Origin: a virus
Length of the DNA stretch: 30,673 nucleotides
Virus record (IMG/VR): IMGVR_UViG_3300025087_000744
Span: 1 to 30,673 of that record
Strand: one strand, 5' to 3'
The translations under genes were made by a program, and so were the position numbers. The notes below the pieces were generated by a model, which saw only the letters and a list, made by a program, of their open reading frames with translations, had not been told where the DNA came from and did no database searches. This document shows, piece by piece, positions 23,731 through 30,312 of the stretch; position 1 is the first letter of the stretch; each line of letters starts with the position of its first letter.

Positions 23731-23736
23731 TTAACT

Positions 23737-23795
23737 AGCAATAATCAAGATTGCCACAGTCTGGTGAACAAGAAGACCGACAGAAAGGTCTTTTA
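23737..23795 (+). promoter_or_regulatory. Leader RNA with 5' hairpin and terminator-like hairpin (copy 3)
   Basis: The 5' stem GCAAT/ATTGC (23738-23742, 23750-23754) encloses the 7-base loop AATCAAG. GTGAACAAGAAGACC follows, and AGAAGACC (23771-23778) pairs with GGTCTTTT (23787-23794). The ribosome site AAAGG (23784-23788) is partly in the 3' arm, so this hairpin could also limit translation of the GTG start at 23796. Confidence 0.65.
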
Positions 23796-24581
23796 GTGGC
23801 AATACAACCCGACTACAGTTCAATACTTCAACAATCTACTCAGCAAGCAGCTGCTGCTATTCAGCCGGCTCTACAACAACTAGAGTCCACTAAACCCACT
23901 CTTCAACAACAGTATCAGTCTGCTTTAGGGCAGATAAAAGAACAGCAACAAGCTGAGACTTCTAGGACACAGACGGCGACTTCCAGAGAGTTTGGAAAAA
24001 GAGGCATTCCCCTATCCTCTGGTGTTTTCGATACTACTTTAAACGAACAACTTGCCCCGATTGGTCGTTATTACACAGGTCAGGGACAACAAGCAGACGT
24101 TAACTACCAGAACTCACTTAACAGTCTCTTACAACAGATAGCCGGTTTACAGAGTGGGGCTAACCAGAACGCTATTAGTGCTGCTCAAGGGTTGTACGGC
24201 CAGCAACTAGGTAACTATAATGCTGAGTTAGATCGAGCAGCTCAGGAAAGGCAATCAGCTTTAACTAGGAGTTCGTCTGCTAGTTTACAGAGTCAGTTTC
24301 TTGCTGCTCAAGCTGCCGCTGCTAGAGAAGCTGAGACACGGTTAACTGCTAAGGAACACCAAAGTCAACTATCAGGAGCACTTAATTACTTAACAGGAGC
24401 TGCTTTCAATAACCCTAATACCACAGTTGACTCTAACGAACTAGATATGGCATATCAGTACTTGATAAATCAGGGCTTAGATAAGAATAGTGCAATATCT
24501 ACTATTAAAAGTGCATTTAATAATCAAGGCTTAGAGCCTTATCGGTTAAGCAGTGCTGCACAGAAATTTTATGGACTATAA
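23796..24581 (+). CDS. Internal virion-like protein, Gln/Ala-rich coiled coil
   Basis: 261 residues from GTG 23796, with AAAGG 7 bases upstream. The frame is open from TTG 23751, but that part is leader RNA. The protein is dominated by Gln, Ala and Ser in long helices (STQQAAAAIQPALQQLE, ADVNYQNSLNSLLQQIAGLQ), with a helical C-terminal domain (NELDMAYQYLINQGLDKNSA). This composition and position resemble the small ejection proteins of podoviruses, which leave the virion with the DNA. No enzymatic motif seen. TAATG-coupled to the next gene. Confidence 0.6.
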   Translation: MAIQPDYSSILQQSTQQAAAAIQPALQQLESTKPTLQQQYQSALGQIKEQQQAETSRTQTATSREFGKRGIPLSSGVFDTTLNEQLAPIGRYYTGQGQQADVNYQNSLNSLLQQIAGLQSGANQNAISAAQGLYGQQLGNYNAELDRAAQERQSALTRSSSASLQSQFLAAQAAAAREAETRLTAKEHQSQLSGALNYLTGAAFNNPNTTVDSNELDMAYQYLINQGLDKNSAISTIKSAFNNQGLEPYRLSSAAQKFYGL

Positions 24582-26524
24582 TGGCATACGATCCTTTAGC
24601 AAACATAACCGCCCTAAATAGACAGCAGCAACCACAGACGCAAGGTGGGTTTAATTTGATACAACTTTTAAAAGACGCTACTTACTTTCCTAGAGGAGCA
24701 ATGGGTGCTTTATTCGAAGTAGGTCGTGGTGGCTTATCTTTAATCCCTGGCATTGGTGATAGAGCTTACACCACTAAAGAAGGCAAGGCTAAACAAAATC
24801 CTTTTATTAGTGAGCAGGAACTAGGGAATATACAAAAGAACCCAGTAAAAGAAGCAACTAAACTTTTCGCTAGCGGTGCCTCTTATGCTGTTCCTTTTGG
24901 TAAAGGGATAAAGGCAGTACAAAGCGTAAACCCACTTTTGAGAGCAATTTTAAATACTGGAACGAAAGCAGCCTTACCTGGAGCTGCAGTAGGTGGATTA
25001 CAATCATTCTCTACAGATAAAGACGTTATAGGTGGGGCAATAAGTGGGGGGGCGACAGCAGGAGTCTTAAAAGGAACTGGTAATTTAGGGCAAGGACTCT
25101 TAAAAATGGGTGGTAACCTTGGTCGGTCGTCCTTACAACAAGCAGTAGTTAGACCTTTTGTGCGTCCTTCCGCAACGGCTGCCCAGACGGAAGCTGAACT
25201 GACCAAAGAAGCTAAGAACCTCTTTGGTTCTGCATTTAGTAGTGCACAAGGAATGCGAGAGAAGTCTACTTCCATTTTCAATAAAGTACAAGCCAAAATC
25301 AGTCAACTACTCCCTAAGATTAAAAAAACAGTCAGTCTGGAAAAAGATGTTCTCCCCAAACTTTCAGAGAACTTTGATGACGTAATTAACAAAGGTGCCG
25401 ATTTTACTGCTAAACAAGAAGAGATAATCAATAAGTTAACCCAAAAAGCGACTAACGGAAAATTAACTGCTACTGCTATTAGTGAGTTAAAAAATAAATA
25501 TTCAAGTATTTTAAGCCGAGCTTTCGACAGAATTGATAAAGGAAACCCACTTAGTCAGCAAGAAGAAGCAACACTAGCAGCCTGGGAGGCGTTAGACGAT
25601 ATAATGCTTAACGCTTTCCCAGAGATTAAAAAACTTACTCTTCAACAATCAGTTCTTCACCGTCTCGCTCCTGGACTAGAGAAATCTGCCAAACAAGGGA
25701 TCCCAGGTAATTTTCTAGGATTACCTTTAAAAGTAGCTACTCGACCCGTACAGGCAGCGCAAAATGCATTGGGTGGTGTTTTAGAGGGAGCGGGCAATCT
25801 AGCCAATAAGCAAGCTCCTAACCCCCTAATGCAATTTCTTTTTCAAGGAGCATCACGCTTAGGGGGAGATACTCCTGAATTGGAAGGGGAAGTACAAGGT
25901 GCTTCCATCCCCGAAGAGCAAGGGTTAGGCGTTACAGGACAATTACCCAGCCAAGAGAGTGGTTTTAGTCAAGGTTCAGCAGGTTTACTACAACCAAGCT
26001 ACTCTCCAGCTAATTTAGACCTGCGAGATGTTCTTAGTTTAATTGCCAACAATCCTCAAGGAGCCGATCTTTTCCGTTATCTTTATGAACAAGGCCAAAA
26101 GGCACAAGAAAGTACATTAAGTGCAGCAGAGAAAAAAGACTTACAGAAGTACTCCCAAGCAGAGAATGTAATCGCCCAATTAGAGTCTAGCTTACCTACT
26201 TTGGAAGGACGTGGTAGAGTCAGTGGTAATATTCAGCAAGTCCTTTCTAAAGCAGGACTGGCAACTAATGTTAAAGTTTACAATGATTTCAAGGATGGTG
26301 TAGTTATACCTTTAGTTCGTTCTCTTGGTGAGTCGGGAGCACTGTCTAATATTGATGTTGAAAGAGCTATCAGTCTTGTTCCTGCAGTAACTGATACCCC
26401 TAAAGAAGCCAGTGGTAAGTTAGGTAAGTTGAAAAGTCTACTTAAAGCAAATAAAGAAAGCCTTTATAAGGTTAGTCAATTGGGTGGAAACTCTAACTCC
26501 CTACTCCAATATTTAGGATTATGA
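24581..26524 (+). CDS. Large internal virion / ejection-type protein
   Basis: 647 residues. The first third has Gly/Ala-rich, membrane-prone segments (FPRGAMGALFEVGRGGLSLI, PGAAVGGLQSF, IGGAISGGATAGVL). The middle (about 235-360) is a long charged helical region (KVQAKISQLLPKIKKTVSLE). The C-terminus has further helices ending SLLQYLGL. A large protein with hydrophobic-helical N-terminus next to a Gln-rich partner and before the lysis genes fits an ejection protein that helps DNA cross the host envelope. It is too short and segmented for a typical siphovirus tape measure, though that remains possible. ATGA-coupled to the next gene. Confidence 0.55.
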   Translation: MAYDPLANITALNRQQQPQTQGGFNLIQLLKDATYFPRGAMGALFEVGRGGLSLIPGIGDRAYTTKEGKAKQNPFISEQELGNIQKNPVKEATKLFASGASYAVPFGKGIKAVQSVNPLLRAILNTGTKAALPGAAVGGLQSFSTDKDVIGGAISGGATAGVLKGTGNLGQGLLKMGGNLGRSSLQQAVVRPFVRPSATAAQTEAELTKEAKNLFGSAFSSAQGMREKSTSIFNKVQAKISQLLPKIKKTVSLEKDVLPKLSENFDDVINKGADFTAKQEEIINKLTQKATNGKLTATAISELKNKYSSILSRAFDRIDKGNPLSQQEEATLAAWEALDDIMLNAFPEIKKLTLQQSVLHRLAPGLEKSAKQGIPGNFLGLPLKVATRPVQAAQNALGGVLEGAGNLANKQAPNPLMQFLFQGASRLGGDTPELEGEVQGASIPEEQGLGVTGQLPSQESGFSQGSAGLLQPSYSPANLDLRDVLSLIANNPQGADLFRYLYEQGQKAQESTLSAAEKKDLQKYSQAENVIAQLESSLPTLEGRGRVSGNIQQVLSKAGLATNVKVYNDFKDGVVIPLVRSLGESGALSNIDVERAISLVPAVTDTPKEASGKLGKLKSLLKANKESLYKVSQLGGNSNSLLQYLGL

Positions 26525-26781
26525 TAAGCAAAAATAACGGCGACATTGGCGAATTCAAAGGTTCAACTAAACAAGCTCTTTCAGATATTCGCAGTGATAT
26601 TAGTGAGATTAAAACCTCAGTTCAAAACTTAGCAACTAATTTCCAAGCTCTGGAAGCAGGGAGACTCTCAAGACTGGAAAGTGAGCTGGCCAACATTAGA
26701 GGACAGGCTCTAATAGTAATTGCTCTCTTTACCTTAATTGCCACAGCCATAGCTAACTGGCTGTTTAGAATGATAAAATAA
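26521..26781 (+). CDS. XhlA-like lysis protein (coiled coil plus C-terminal membrane helix)
   Basis: 86 residues. The N-terminal 60 residues form a coiled coil (QALSDIRSDISEIKTSVQNL, RLSRLESELANIRGQ), followed by one membrane helix (ALIVIALFTLIATAIANWLF) and a short basic tail. This is the layout of XhlA-type haemolysin/holin-associated proteins of phages. It is the first of a lysis cassette with endopeptidase and holin-like genes. It would sit in the inner membrane with its coiled coil in the cytoplasm. Start overlaps the previous TGA. Confidence 0.6.
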   Translation: MISKNNGDIGEFKGSTKQALSDIRSDISEIKTSVQNLATNFQALEAGRLSRLESELANIRGQALIVIALFTLIATAIANWLFRMIK

Positions 26782-26837
26782 TGCCAAATTTAGTTTACCC
26801 ACTAAAAAAGGGTACCAAGCATTTCGCTATAGTGTAA
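26781..26837 (+). CDS. Possible 18-residue peptide (MPNLVYPLKKG...)
   Basis: An ATG overlapping the previous TAA (TAATG) opens an 18-codon frame ending TAA 26835-26837. Its start, MPNLVYPLKKG, resembles the start of the next protein, MLNLTKPLKGN. It could be a leader peptide, a remnant of a duplicated endopeptidase start, or chance. Too short to be sure it is made. Confidence 0.25.
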   Translation: MPNLVYPLKKGTKHFAIV

Positions 26838-26846
26838 AGGAGTCTT

Positions 26847-27539
26847 ATGCTCAATTTAACTAAACCCTTAAAAGGCAATCCAAAAATAAGCCGAGGTTTT
26901 GAGGCTCACCGAAGTGCTAACCCTGGAACCTGGTATGGGATTGACTATGCAGTCCCTACAGGGACGGATTTAATTGCAGTTGAAGACGGTACAGTTTCCA
27001 ATGCCCAGAAGATAACTACGGGAGGAGGTTGGAACTTCCGACTCAACTTAACTAAGTATCCTAATTGGTTTGTTTGGTATGCCCACTGTTCGGCAATACC
27101 TAGTAATGGACAGGTGTTTAAAAGAGGCCAAGTAATAGGAAAGTCTGGTAACACGGGTTTTTCTACGGGTAGCCATTTGCATATGAGTTTAATGAGTGGG
27201 TTAACACCCGTTGACCCAGATAATAAAAACAACGTAACTTGGGAGGAGGTGGATACTGTTGTGACCGAAGAAGATAAATTTAGGGTAGCTTTTATCACTG
27301 TTCAGCAAGACATAGCAAAACAAGCTGACATTAACGCTTGGGCCTCTAGCGGTAAAACTCCAACTGACTACGTTCAAAGAACTTTTCTCTTTCCTATCTA
27401 TGAGGGCTTTAATAAACAGATTAAAGACTTAAACACCAGAGTAGTCGACTTAAAGAAACAACTGGCCTCTCAGCCCACTACAGGGCCTTCAGAGATAGAC
27501 GTAAGCAAGTTAAAGAGAATTAACTTTACTTATAAATAG
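26847..27539 (+). CDS. M23-like peptidase (endolysin candidate)
   Basis: 230 residues from ATG 26847 with AAAGGAG upstream. The M23 zinc-peptidase core is clear: GIDYAVPTGTDLIAVEDGTV (31-50, with D33), VWYAHCSAI (H80), FKRGQVIGKSGNTG, and GSHLH (H110 and H112). In the canonical H-x-G-x-D motif the first ligand His is replaced by Trp (W29); H21 lies nearby. The C-terminal 100 residues are a helical tail with a coiled coil (GFNKQIKDLNTRVVDLKKQL), perhaps for wall binding or multimerisation. It would cut peptidoglycan cross-bridges at lysis. No signal peptide, so release needs the holin. Confidence 0.82.
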   Translation: MLNLTKPLKGNPKISRGFEAHRSANPGTWYGIDYAVPTGTDLIAVEDGTVSNAQKITTGGGWNFRLNLTKYPNWFVWYAHCSAIPSNGQVFKRGQVIGKSGNTGFSTGSHLHMSLMSGLTPVDPDNKNNVTWEEVDTVVTEEDKFRVAFITVQQDIAKQADINAWASSGKTPTDYVQRTFLFPIYEGFNKQIKDLNTRVVDLKKQLASQPTTGPSEIDVSKLKRINFTYK

Positions 27540-27555
27540 AAGGGTGGTGATTTAG

Positions 27556-27819
27556 ATGGAATTTCTAGGTGGAATTGATTTAGCAACAATAACTTACGTT
27601 GCACTATTTACTTTCGGCGCAGTTAACGCAGTTAGTATCTTCAAGAAAGATTTAACCTCCCAACAGAAGTGGTTCTTAGCAGTTGTCTTTGCTTTTGTCT
27701 TTGGGTTTATCCCAGCAGACTTAGGTAACGAAATAGCTAACAGGATTAAAGACGCTCTTGCTGTTGGTGCAGGTACTTCGGCTGTTGCCGGAGTTGCCAG
27801 TCGTATTGGCGGGAAGTAA
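27556..27819 (+). CDS. Holin-like small membrane protein
   Basis: 87 residues from ATG 27556 after AGGGTGGTG. Two membrane helices are visible, about 10-28 (ATITYVALFTFGAVNAVSIF) and about 39-55 (FLAVVFAFVFGFIP), with a third weakly hydrophobic Ala/Gly segment near the end (ALAVGAGTSAVAGVA) and a basic tail. Size and position right after the endopeptidase fit a holin, which opens the inner membrane. Last gene before the late terminator. Confidence 0.65.
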   Translation: MEFLGGIDLATITYVALFTFGAVNAVSIFKKDLTSQQKWFLAVVFAFVFGFIPADLGNEIANRIKDALAVGAGTSAVAGVASRIGGK

Positions 27820-27880
27820 TTATTAGTCTGCTTTACGGAGAATTCGCTACTAGCTGTTTAGCTATTCTATACGGCGGAAA

Positions 27881-27922
27881 GAGAAAGTCCCTAACATAAT
27901 ACTATGAAAGGGACTTTTCTCA
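27881..27922 (+). terminator. Late-operon terminator
   Basis: AGAAAGTCCC (27882-27891) pairs with GGGACTTTTCT (27910-27920) across an 18-base loop, with one unpaired T. The T-rich 3' arm (TTTTCT) suits termination of the lysis module. The large loop makes it moderate rather than strong. Confidence 0.6.
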
Positions 27923-28027
27923 CTTATTCTAAAGAATTCTTTTCAAGGCTAAGGGGCTTATGCAAGGTACTTCTAAGAGCCTTGTTAGTAGTGGTTCATG
28001 AGTCATGTAACAGCTAGATGTGGGGGA

Positions 28028-28056
28028 TTGACTAAAAAACCACTCCTTGATAGAAT
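28028..28056 (+). promoter_or_regulatory. Possible plus-strand promoter in the control region
   Basis: TTGACT at 28028-28033 and TAGAAT at 28051-28056 with 17 bases between. It overlaps the hairpin that would end the minus-strand RNA. The next plus gene is 300 bases away, so the promoter may be incidental. Confidence 0.4.
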
Positions 28057-28141
28057 GGTCTTTTAGAAAGTTTTTTGCAAAAACTAACAGTATTTAATTT
28101 TTAGAACTCAAAGAACCTTAACAATTTAAGGATGCTTTTAT
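28034..28141 (-). ncRNA. Candidate small RNA, about 108 nt
   Basis: A minus-strand promoter (28148-28176) would start RNA near 28141. The transcript begins with a CCTTAA/TTAAGG hairpin (plus 28117-28132) and ends at ACCATTC/GGAGTGGT (plus 28039-28059) followed by TTTTTT on the minus strand, a good intrinsic terminator. It has no ATG and no coding frame. Prediction only. Confidence 0.4.
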
Positions 28142-28147
28142 AATGAA

Positions 28148-28176
28148 ATATTAGCATAAATGTTTAAGCTTGTCAA
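28148..28176 (-). promoter_or_regulatory. Minus-strand promoter of the candidate small RNA
   Basis: On the minus strand TTGACA (plus 28171-28176) and TAATAT (plus 28148-28153) are separated by 17 bases, a near-consensus housekeeping promoter pointing away from the early genes. Confidence 0.55.
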
Positions 28177-28337
28177 CCCCCTTTCCGCCCCTCTCACACT
28201 CTCCCCACTAAACCCCACCCTTCGGGTTTACCTCGTTACACTCGGTCGTAGGTTAAACTTTTTTTCTTAACTTGCCCCCTTTTTCTTAGAAGTACCAAGA
28301 AATCTTTTTCCCCCAAACGGCGCAAATGGAGCAAAGC

Positions 28338-28357
28338 TTGACAAAAGGTTGTATAAT
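28338..28357 (+). promoter_or_regulatory. Promoter-like site of the HTH gene
   Basis: TATAAT at 28352-28357 ends 8 bases before the ATG, so a transcript from it would be leaderless or nearly so. TTGACA at 28338-28343 is only 8 bases upstream, the same odd spacing as before the minus-strand gene at 23670. Confidence 0.45.
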
Positions 28358-28365
28358 ACCCATAT

Positions 28366-28524
28366 ATGAGACAAGTAGACAAAGATACCGCAAAAGATAT
28401 ATTATCCTTGTTACAACTAAAAATTCCCAAAACGCAGATTGCACTACAGAAAAAGCTCAACCGGCGAACTATCTGGAAAATATCCAAACACCCTGAAAAA
28501 TACCTACTTGACAAGGTCTCGTAA
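28366..28524 (+). CDS. Tiny helix-turn-helix protein
   Basis: 52 residues from ATG 28366 to TAA 28522-28524. DILSLLQLKIPKTQIALQKK followed by LNRRTIWKISKHPEKYL is a classic homeodomain-like/resolvase-like HTH: helix, short turn with conserved hydrophobics, then an Arg-rich recognition helix. It lacks any dimer or effector domain. It is probably a phage transcription regulator of the early region. The next promoter (28508) lies in its last codons, so it may autoregulate or control the following genes. There is no Shine-Dalgarno site at normal spacing; AAAGG lies about 18 bases upstream. Confidence 0.65.
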   Translation: MRQVDKDTAKDILSLLQLKIPKTQIALQKKLNRRTIWKISKHPEKYLLDKVS

Positions 28525-28534
28525 GTGTGATAAT
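28508..28534 (+). promoter_or_regulatory. Promoter of the early operon
   Basis: TTGACA at 28508-28513 and GATAAT at 28529-28534 with 15 bases between and an extended TGT before the -10 (TAATGT at 28531 gives 17). Predicted start is about 28541. The transcript then opens with a hairpin, TAACAAG (28545-28551) pairing CTTGTTA (28568-28574), before the strong site AAAGGAGG. Confidence 0.6.
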
Positions 28535-28590
28535 GTATCTAGCGTAACAAGCTTTTTAGAAAGGAGACTTGTTAACGAAAGGAGGCGAAT

Positions 28591-28800
28591 ATGAGAAAAG
28601 GATCAATTCTGTATGATTTGTACAGAGAGGCTAATGCCGATAATCCTTCTAAGGTTCGTTCAGTAAACGACCTGTTGGATAAAGGCTACACCGGACTGGC
28701 AGAAAGTGTTGTAGCCAAGTATTTCCGAGCCAAACTAGCTCAGAAAGTTCAGAAAGAAGGAATTCGTGTCAATCAGAACGGTGCGAGTTTCTACATTTAA
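28591..28800 (+). CDS. Small early protein, unknown
   Basis: 69 residues from ATG 28591 with a very strong AAAGGAGG ribosome site 7 bases upstream. Mostly helical and basic (SVVAKYFRAKLAQKVQKEGI), no Cys, no membrane segment. RSVNDLLDKGYTGLAESVVA could be a small helical DNA- or protein-binding fold, but I recognise no family. Strong promoter and ribosome site imply an abundant early product, such as a host-takeover factor; this is inference. Confidence 0.65.
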   Translation: MRKGSILYDLYREANADNPSKVRSVNDLLDKGYTGLAESVVAKYFRAKLAQKVQKEGIRVNQNGASFYI

Positions 28801-28824
28801 CGGGGACAGGAGAGAGGTAACTTT

Positions 28825-28882
28825 GAGGCGGCGTTCAACTCCAAAACGGGCAGGGTTTGGTTCCATAAAAAAACGCCGCTTC
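28825..28882 (+). promoter_or_regulatory. Large nested RNA hairpin between early genes
   Basis: GAGGCGGCGTT (28825-28835) pairs with AACGCCGCTTC (28872-28882), 11 bp with one G-U. Inside, CCAAA (28841-28845) pairs with TTTGG (28856-28860). No T-run follows, so it is not a standard terminator. Confidence 0.65.
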
Positions 28883-28900
28883 TAAATTGACAGTTCGCAA

Positions 28901-28936
28901 TATAGGCTGGTCACGGGGAACCGAAACTGGCCTATG
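28901..28936 (+). promoter_or_regulatory. Second structured RNA hairpin before zinc-ribbon gene
   Basis: ATAGGCTGGT (28902-28911) pairs with ACTGGCCTAT (28926-28935), 10 bp with two G-U. Inside are an internal loop (CA/AA) and CGG-GGAA-CCG with a GNRA-type GGAA tetraloop. It lies between early genes and ends about 25 bases before AAAAGGAGTG. Confidence 0.65.
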
Positions 28937-28970
28937 CTGTGAGGTTTACAATTATCAAAAGGAGTGAATT

Positions 28971-29156
28971 ATGTTAAATGTTCATTGTCCGAAATGCTTT
29001 AGTACCAAGTTACACAACGATAAAATAAAGGAAGATTTACTCTGGTGTTCAAAATGCGACTACACTTCTTACGCCGAGGACTTCATCACTCAACCTTCAC
29101 AAGTTCCTTACAAGTACCATTACTTGAACACTTGGTTTCTAAAATGGATACACTAA
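28971..29156 (+). CDS. Zinc-ribbon protein
   Basis: 61 residues from ATG 28971 with AAAAGGAGTG upstream. CPKC (residues 6-9) and CSKC (26-29) form a four-Cys zinc ribbon with the usual beta spacing (LLWCSKCDYTSYAEDF). The C-terminal 20 residues are aromatic and basic. Such small ribbons occur in phage transcription or replication accessory proteins. Function here is open. Its end overlaps the next gene by 13 bases if that starts at 29144. Confidence 0.75.
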   Translation: MLNVHCPKCFSTKLHNDKIKEDLLWCSKCDYTSYAEDFITQPSQVPYKYHYLNTWFLKWIH

Positions 29157-29338
29157 AACTTCAACAACTAATTGAACACGCCCGACAGATGAACCACTTT
29201 GCTGACCCCTTTGAGCAGTTAGTCCTTATTCAAAAATTGGAAAGTAAATTAAGAATTGCGCAAATGAAAGAAAAGATAGAAAACATTGGCAATTATACAA
29301 AGTACCCAAAAGGAGGGTTTAATGAAGAGAATTTATAG
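29144..29338 (+). CDS. Small helical protein, unknown
   Basis: 64 residues from ATG 29144. The frame is open further upstream, but that part overlaps the zinc ribbon fully. Two amphipathic helices ([36 protein letters not shown]) suggest a small coiled-coil or helical bundle. No clear ribosome site, so coupling to the zinc-ribbon gene is likely. Function unknown. Confidence 0.5.
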   Translation: MDTLKLQQLIEHARQMNHFADPFEQLVLIQKLESKLRIAQMKEKIENIGNYTKYPKGGFNEENL

Positions 29339-29519
29339 GCAGGGTGATGTCTATCCAATTCCCGCCTACTTTCTGAAGTACAAAGACCCAAGTACTGACA
29401 GAATTTACGTCTCAGGGATTGACCCAGAAATAGGCAAACATAAAGATGCAGATTTAGCACAAGCTTGGAAGTTTGGTATTACTAAAACCGAGTATCAAAA
29501 TATCATAGCGGAAGCATGA
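29322..29519 (+). CDS. Small early protein, unknown
   Basis: 65 residues from ATG 29322, chosen because AAAGGAGGG (about 29308-29316) precedes it; a longer TTG-started frame from 29286 has no such site. The protein starts with beta-like [19 protein letters not shown] and ends helical ([20 protein letters not shown]). No family recognised. It overlaps the nuclease start at ATGA, so the two are co-translated. Confidence 0.6.
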   Translation: MKRIYRQGDVYPIPAYFLKYKDPSTDRIYVSGIDPEIGKHKDADLAQAWKFGITKTEYQNIIAEA

Positions 29520-30310
29520 CGGCACGAGAAGTCAACCAAATACTAGAGAACTTTTACAAAACTAATAAAGTTGAATTCGACAGGCAGATGCACGCCTATC
29601 GAATTAACGAAGAACTCTTTACCGGAGTCACCAGTGTTACAGATGTACGCCACAAGGACTTTCTCGCTTTCTGGAGCGTTAAGGAAGCTTACAGATACCT
29701 TCTGGAGAACTGGGACTTAAATAAGACTTACACTCAAGAAGAGAAGGAAGGCTTGCTTGAAAAGGCAAAGAGTGCGTGGACTGATAAATCAACTAAGGCA
29801 AAGAACAGTGGTACGGTCGCCCACCTTTGGATAGAGAATTATTTGACTGGTAAAACTCAGGAAATGCCGAAAGATAAAGAAGCCGAGAATGCCATAATCG
29901 CATTTCTAAATTGGGAGATTAAAAGAAAACCAGTCTGGGTAGCTTCGGAGAAGATAGTTGCCTCATTGACTCATAAAGTAGCTGGCACGTTAGATAGCTT
30001 GGCAATACTGGACGGTAAGTTAATTTTAGTGGATTTTAAAACTTCGGGGACGATTTCAGAGAGCTTTCTCCTCCAACTCTTTGGTTACGAGCTTTGTTTA
30101 GAGGAAATGGGCATCGAGGTTGACGACAGGATAATTTTAAGGGTACCTAAAGATGGGACAGAGGCAGAGGAGCTTGAGATTAAGAACGGGGACGGGTTTC
30201 CAGAGTTTTGTAAAGAGACTTTTCTGCACTGCCGGCAGGTACACAGGTGGAATTTGTACATTGAGAACCATTTAACAAAAGATAGACAGATTATATTGAA
30301 AGGAAACTGA
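29516..30310 (+). CDS. PD-(D/E)XK exonuclease, RecB/Cas4-like
   Basis: 264 residues from ATG 29516. The RecB-type nuclease motifs are in order: GTVAHLWIE (H103), EKIV (E145), [13 protein letters not shown] (D160), [10 protein letters not shown] (D173, K175) and [10 protein letters not shown] (Q187, Y191). This is the full active-site set for a magnesium-dependent DNA nuclease of the family that includes phage recombination exonucleases and Cas4. It lacks the Cys cluster of iron-sulphur Cas4 proteins (Cys 194, 232, 239 are scattered). The probable role is DNA end processing in phage replication or recombination. Confidence 0.85.
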   Translation: MTAREVNQILENFYKTNKVEFDRQMHAYRINEELFTGVTSVTDVRHKDFLAFWSVKEAYRYLLENWDLNKTYTQEEKEGLLEKAKSAWTDKSTKAKNSGTVAHLWIENYLTGKTQEMPKDKEAENAIIAFLNWEIKRKPVWVASEKIVASLTHKVAGTLDSLAILDGKLILVDFKTSGTISESFLLQLFGYELCLEEMGIEVDDRIILRVPKDGTEAEELEIKNGDGFPEFCKETFLHCRQVHRWNLYIENHLTKDRQIILKGN

Positions 30311-30312
30311 AG

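Larger units (their letters stand above)
27820..28365. other. Gene-free regulatory region between late and early genes
   Basis: No convincing reading frame in 546 bases. It holds TAGCT/AGCTA (27851-27863), the terminator at 27881, an AAGGCT/AGCCTT pairing around 27956-27994, an overlapping set of promoters and a hairpin at 28028-28176, and a C-rich stretch (28177-28245) with a stem TAAACCC/GGGTTTA (28209-28215, 28224-28230). A minus-strand frame over 28236-28514 is a shadow of the HTH gene. The switch from lysis to early genes here suggests a control region. An origin is possible but nothing diagnostic is seen. Confidence 0.6.

Noticed and set aside
24883-25296. 137-residue minus-strand frame
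   Set aside because: Opposite the large internal virion protein, no ribosome site, shadow composition.
27950-28030. Possible tRNA around GTGGTTCATGAGTC
   Set aside because: A T-arm-like string is present, but no acceptor stem, D arm or anticodon arm can be drawn around it.
28231-28255. Origin-like string CTCGTTACACTCGGTCG resembling plasmid sequence
   Set aside because: Short similarity to a common plasmid motif from memory, with no iterons, initiator gene or AT-rich unwinding element beside it.
28236-28514. 92-residue minus-strand frame with hydrophobic stretch
   Set aside because: Its main part is the reverse of the HTH gene, whose motif is much more convincing, and the rest is the C-rich noncoding stretch.
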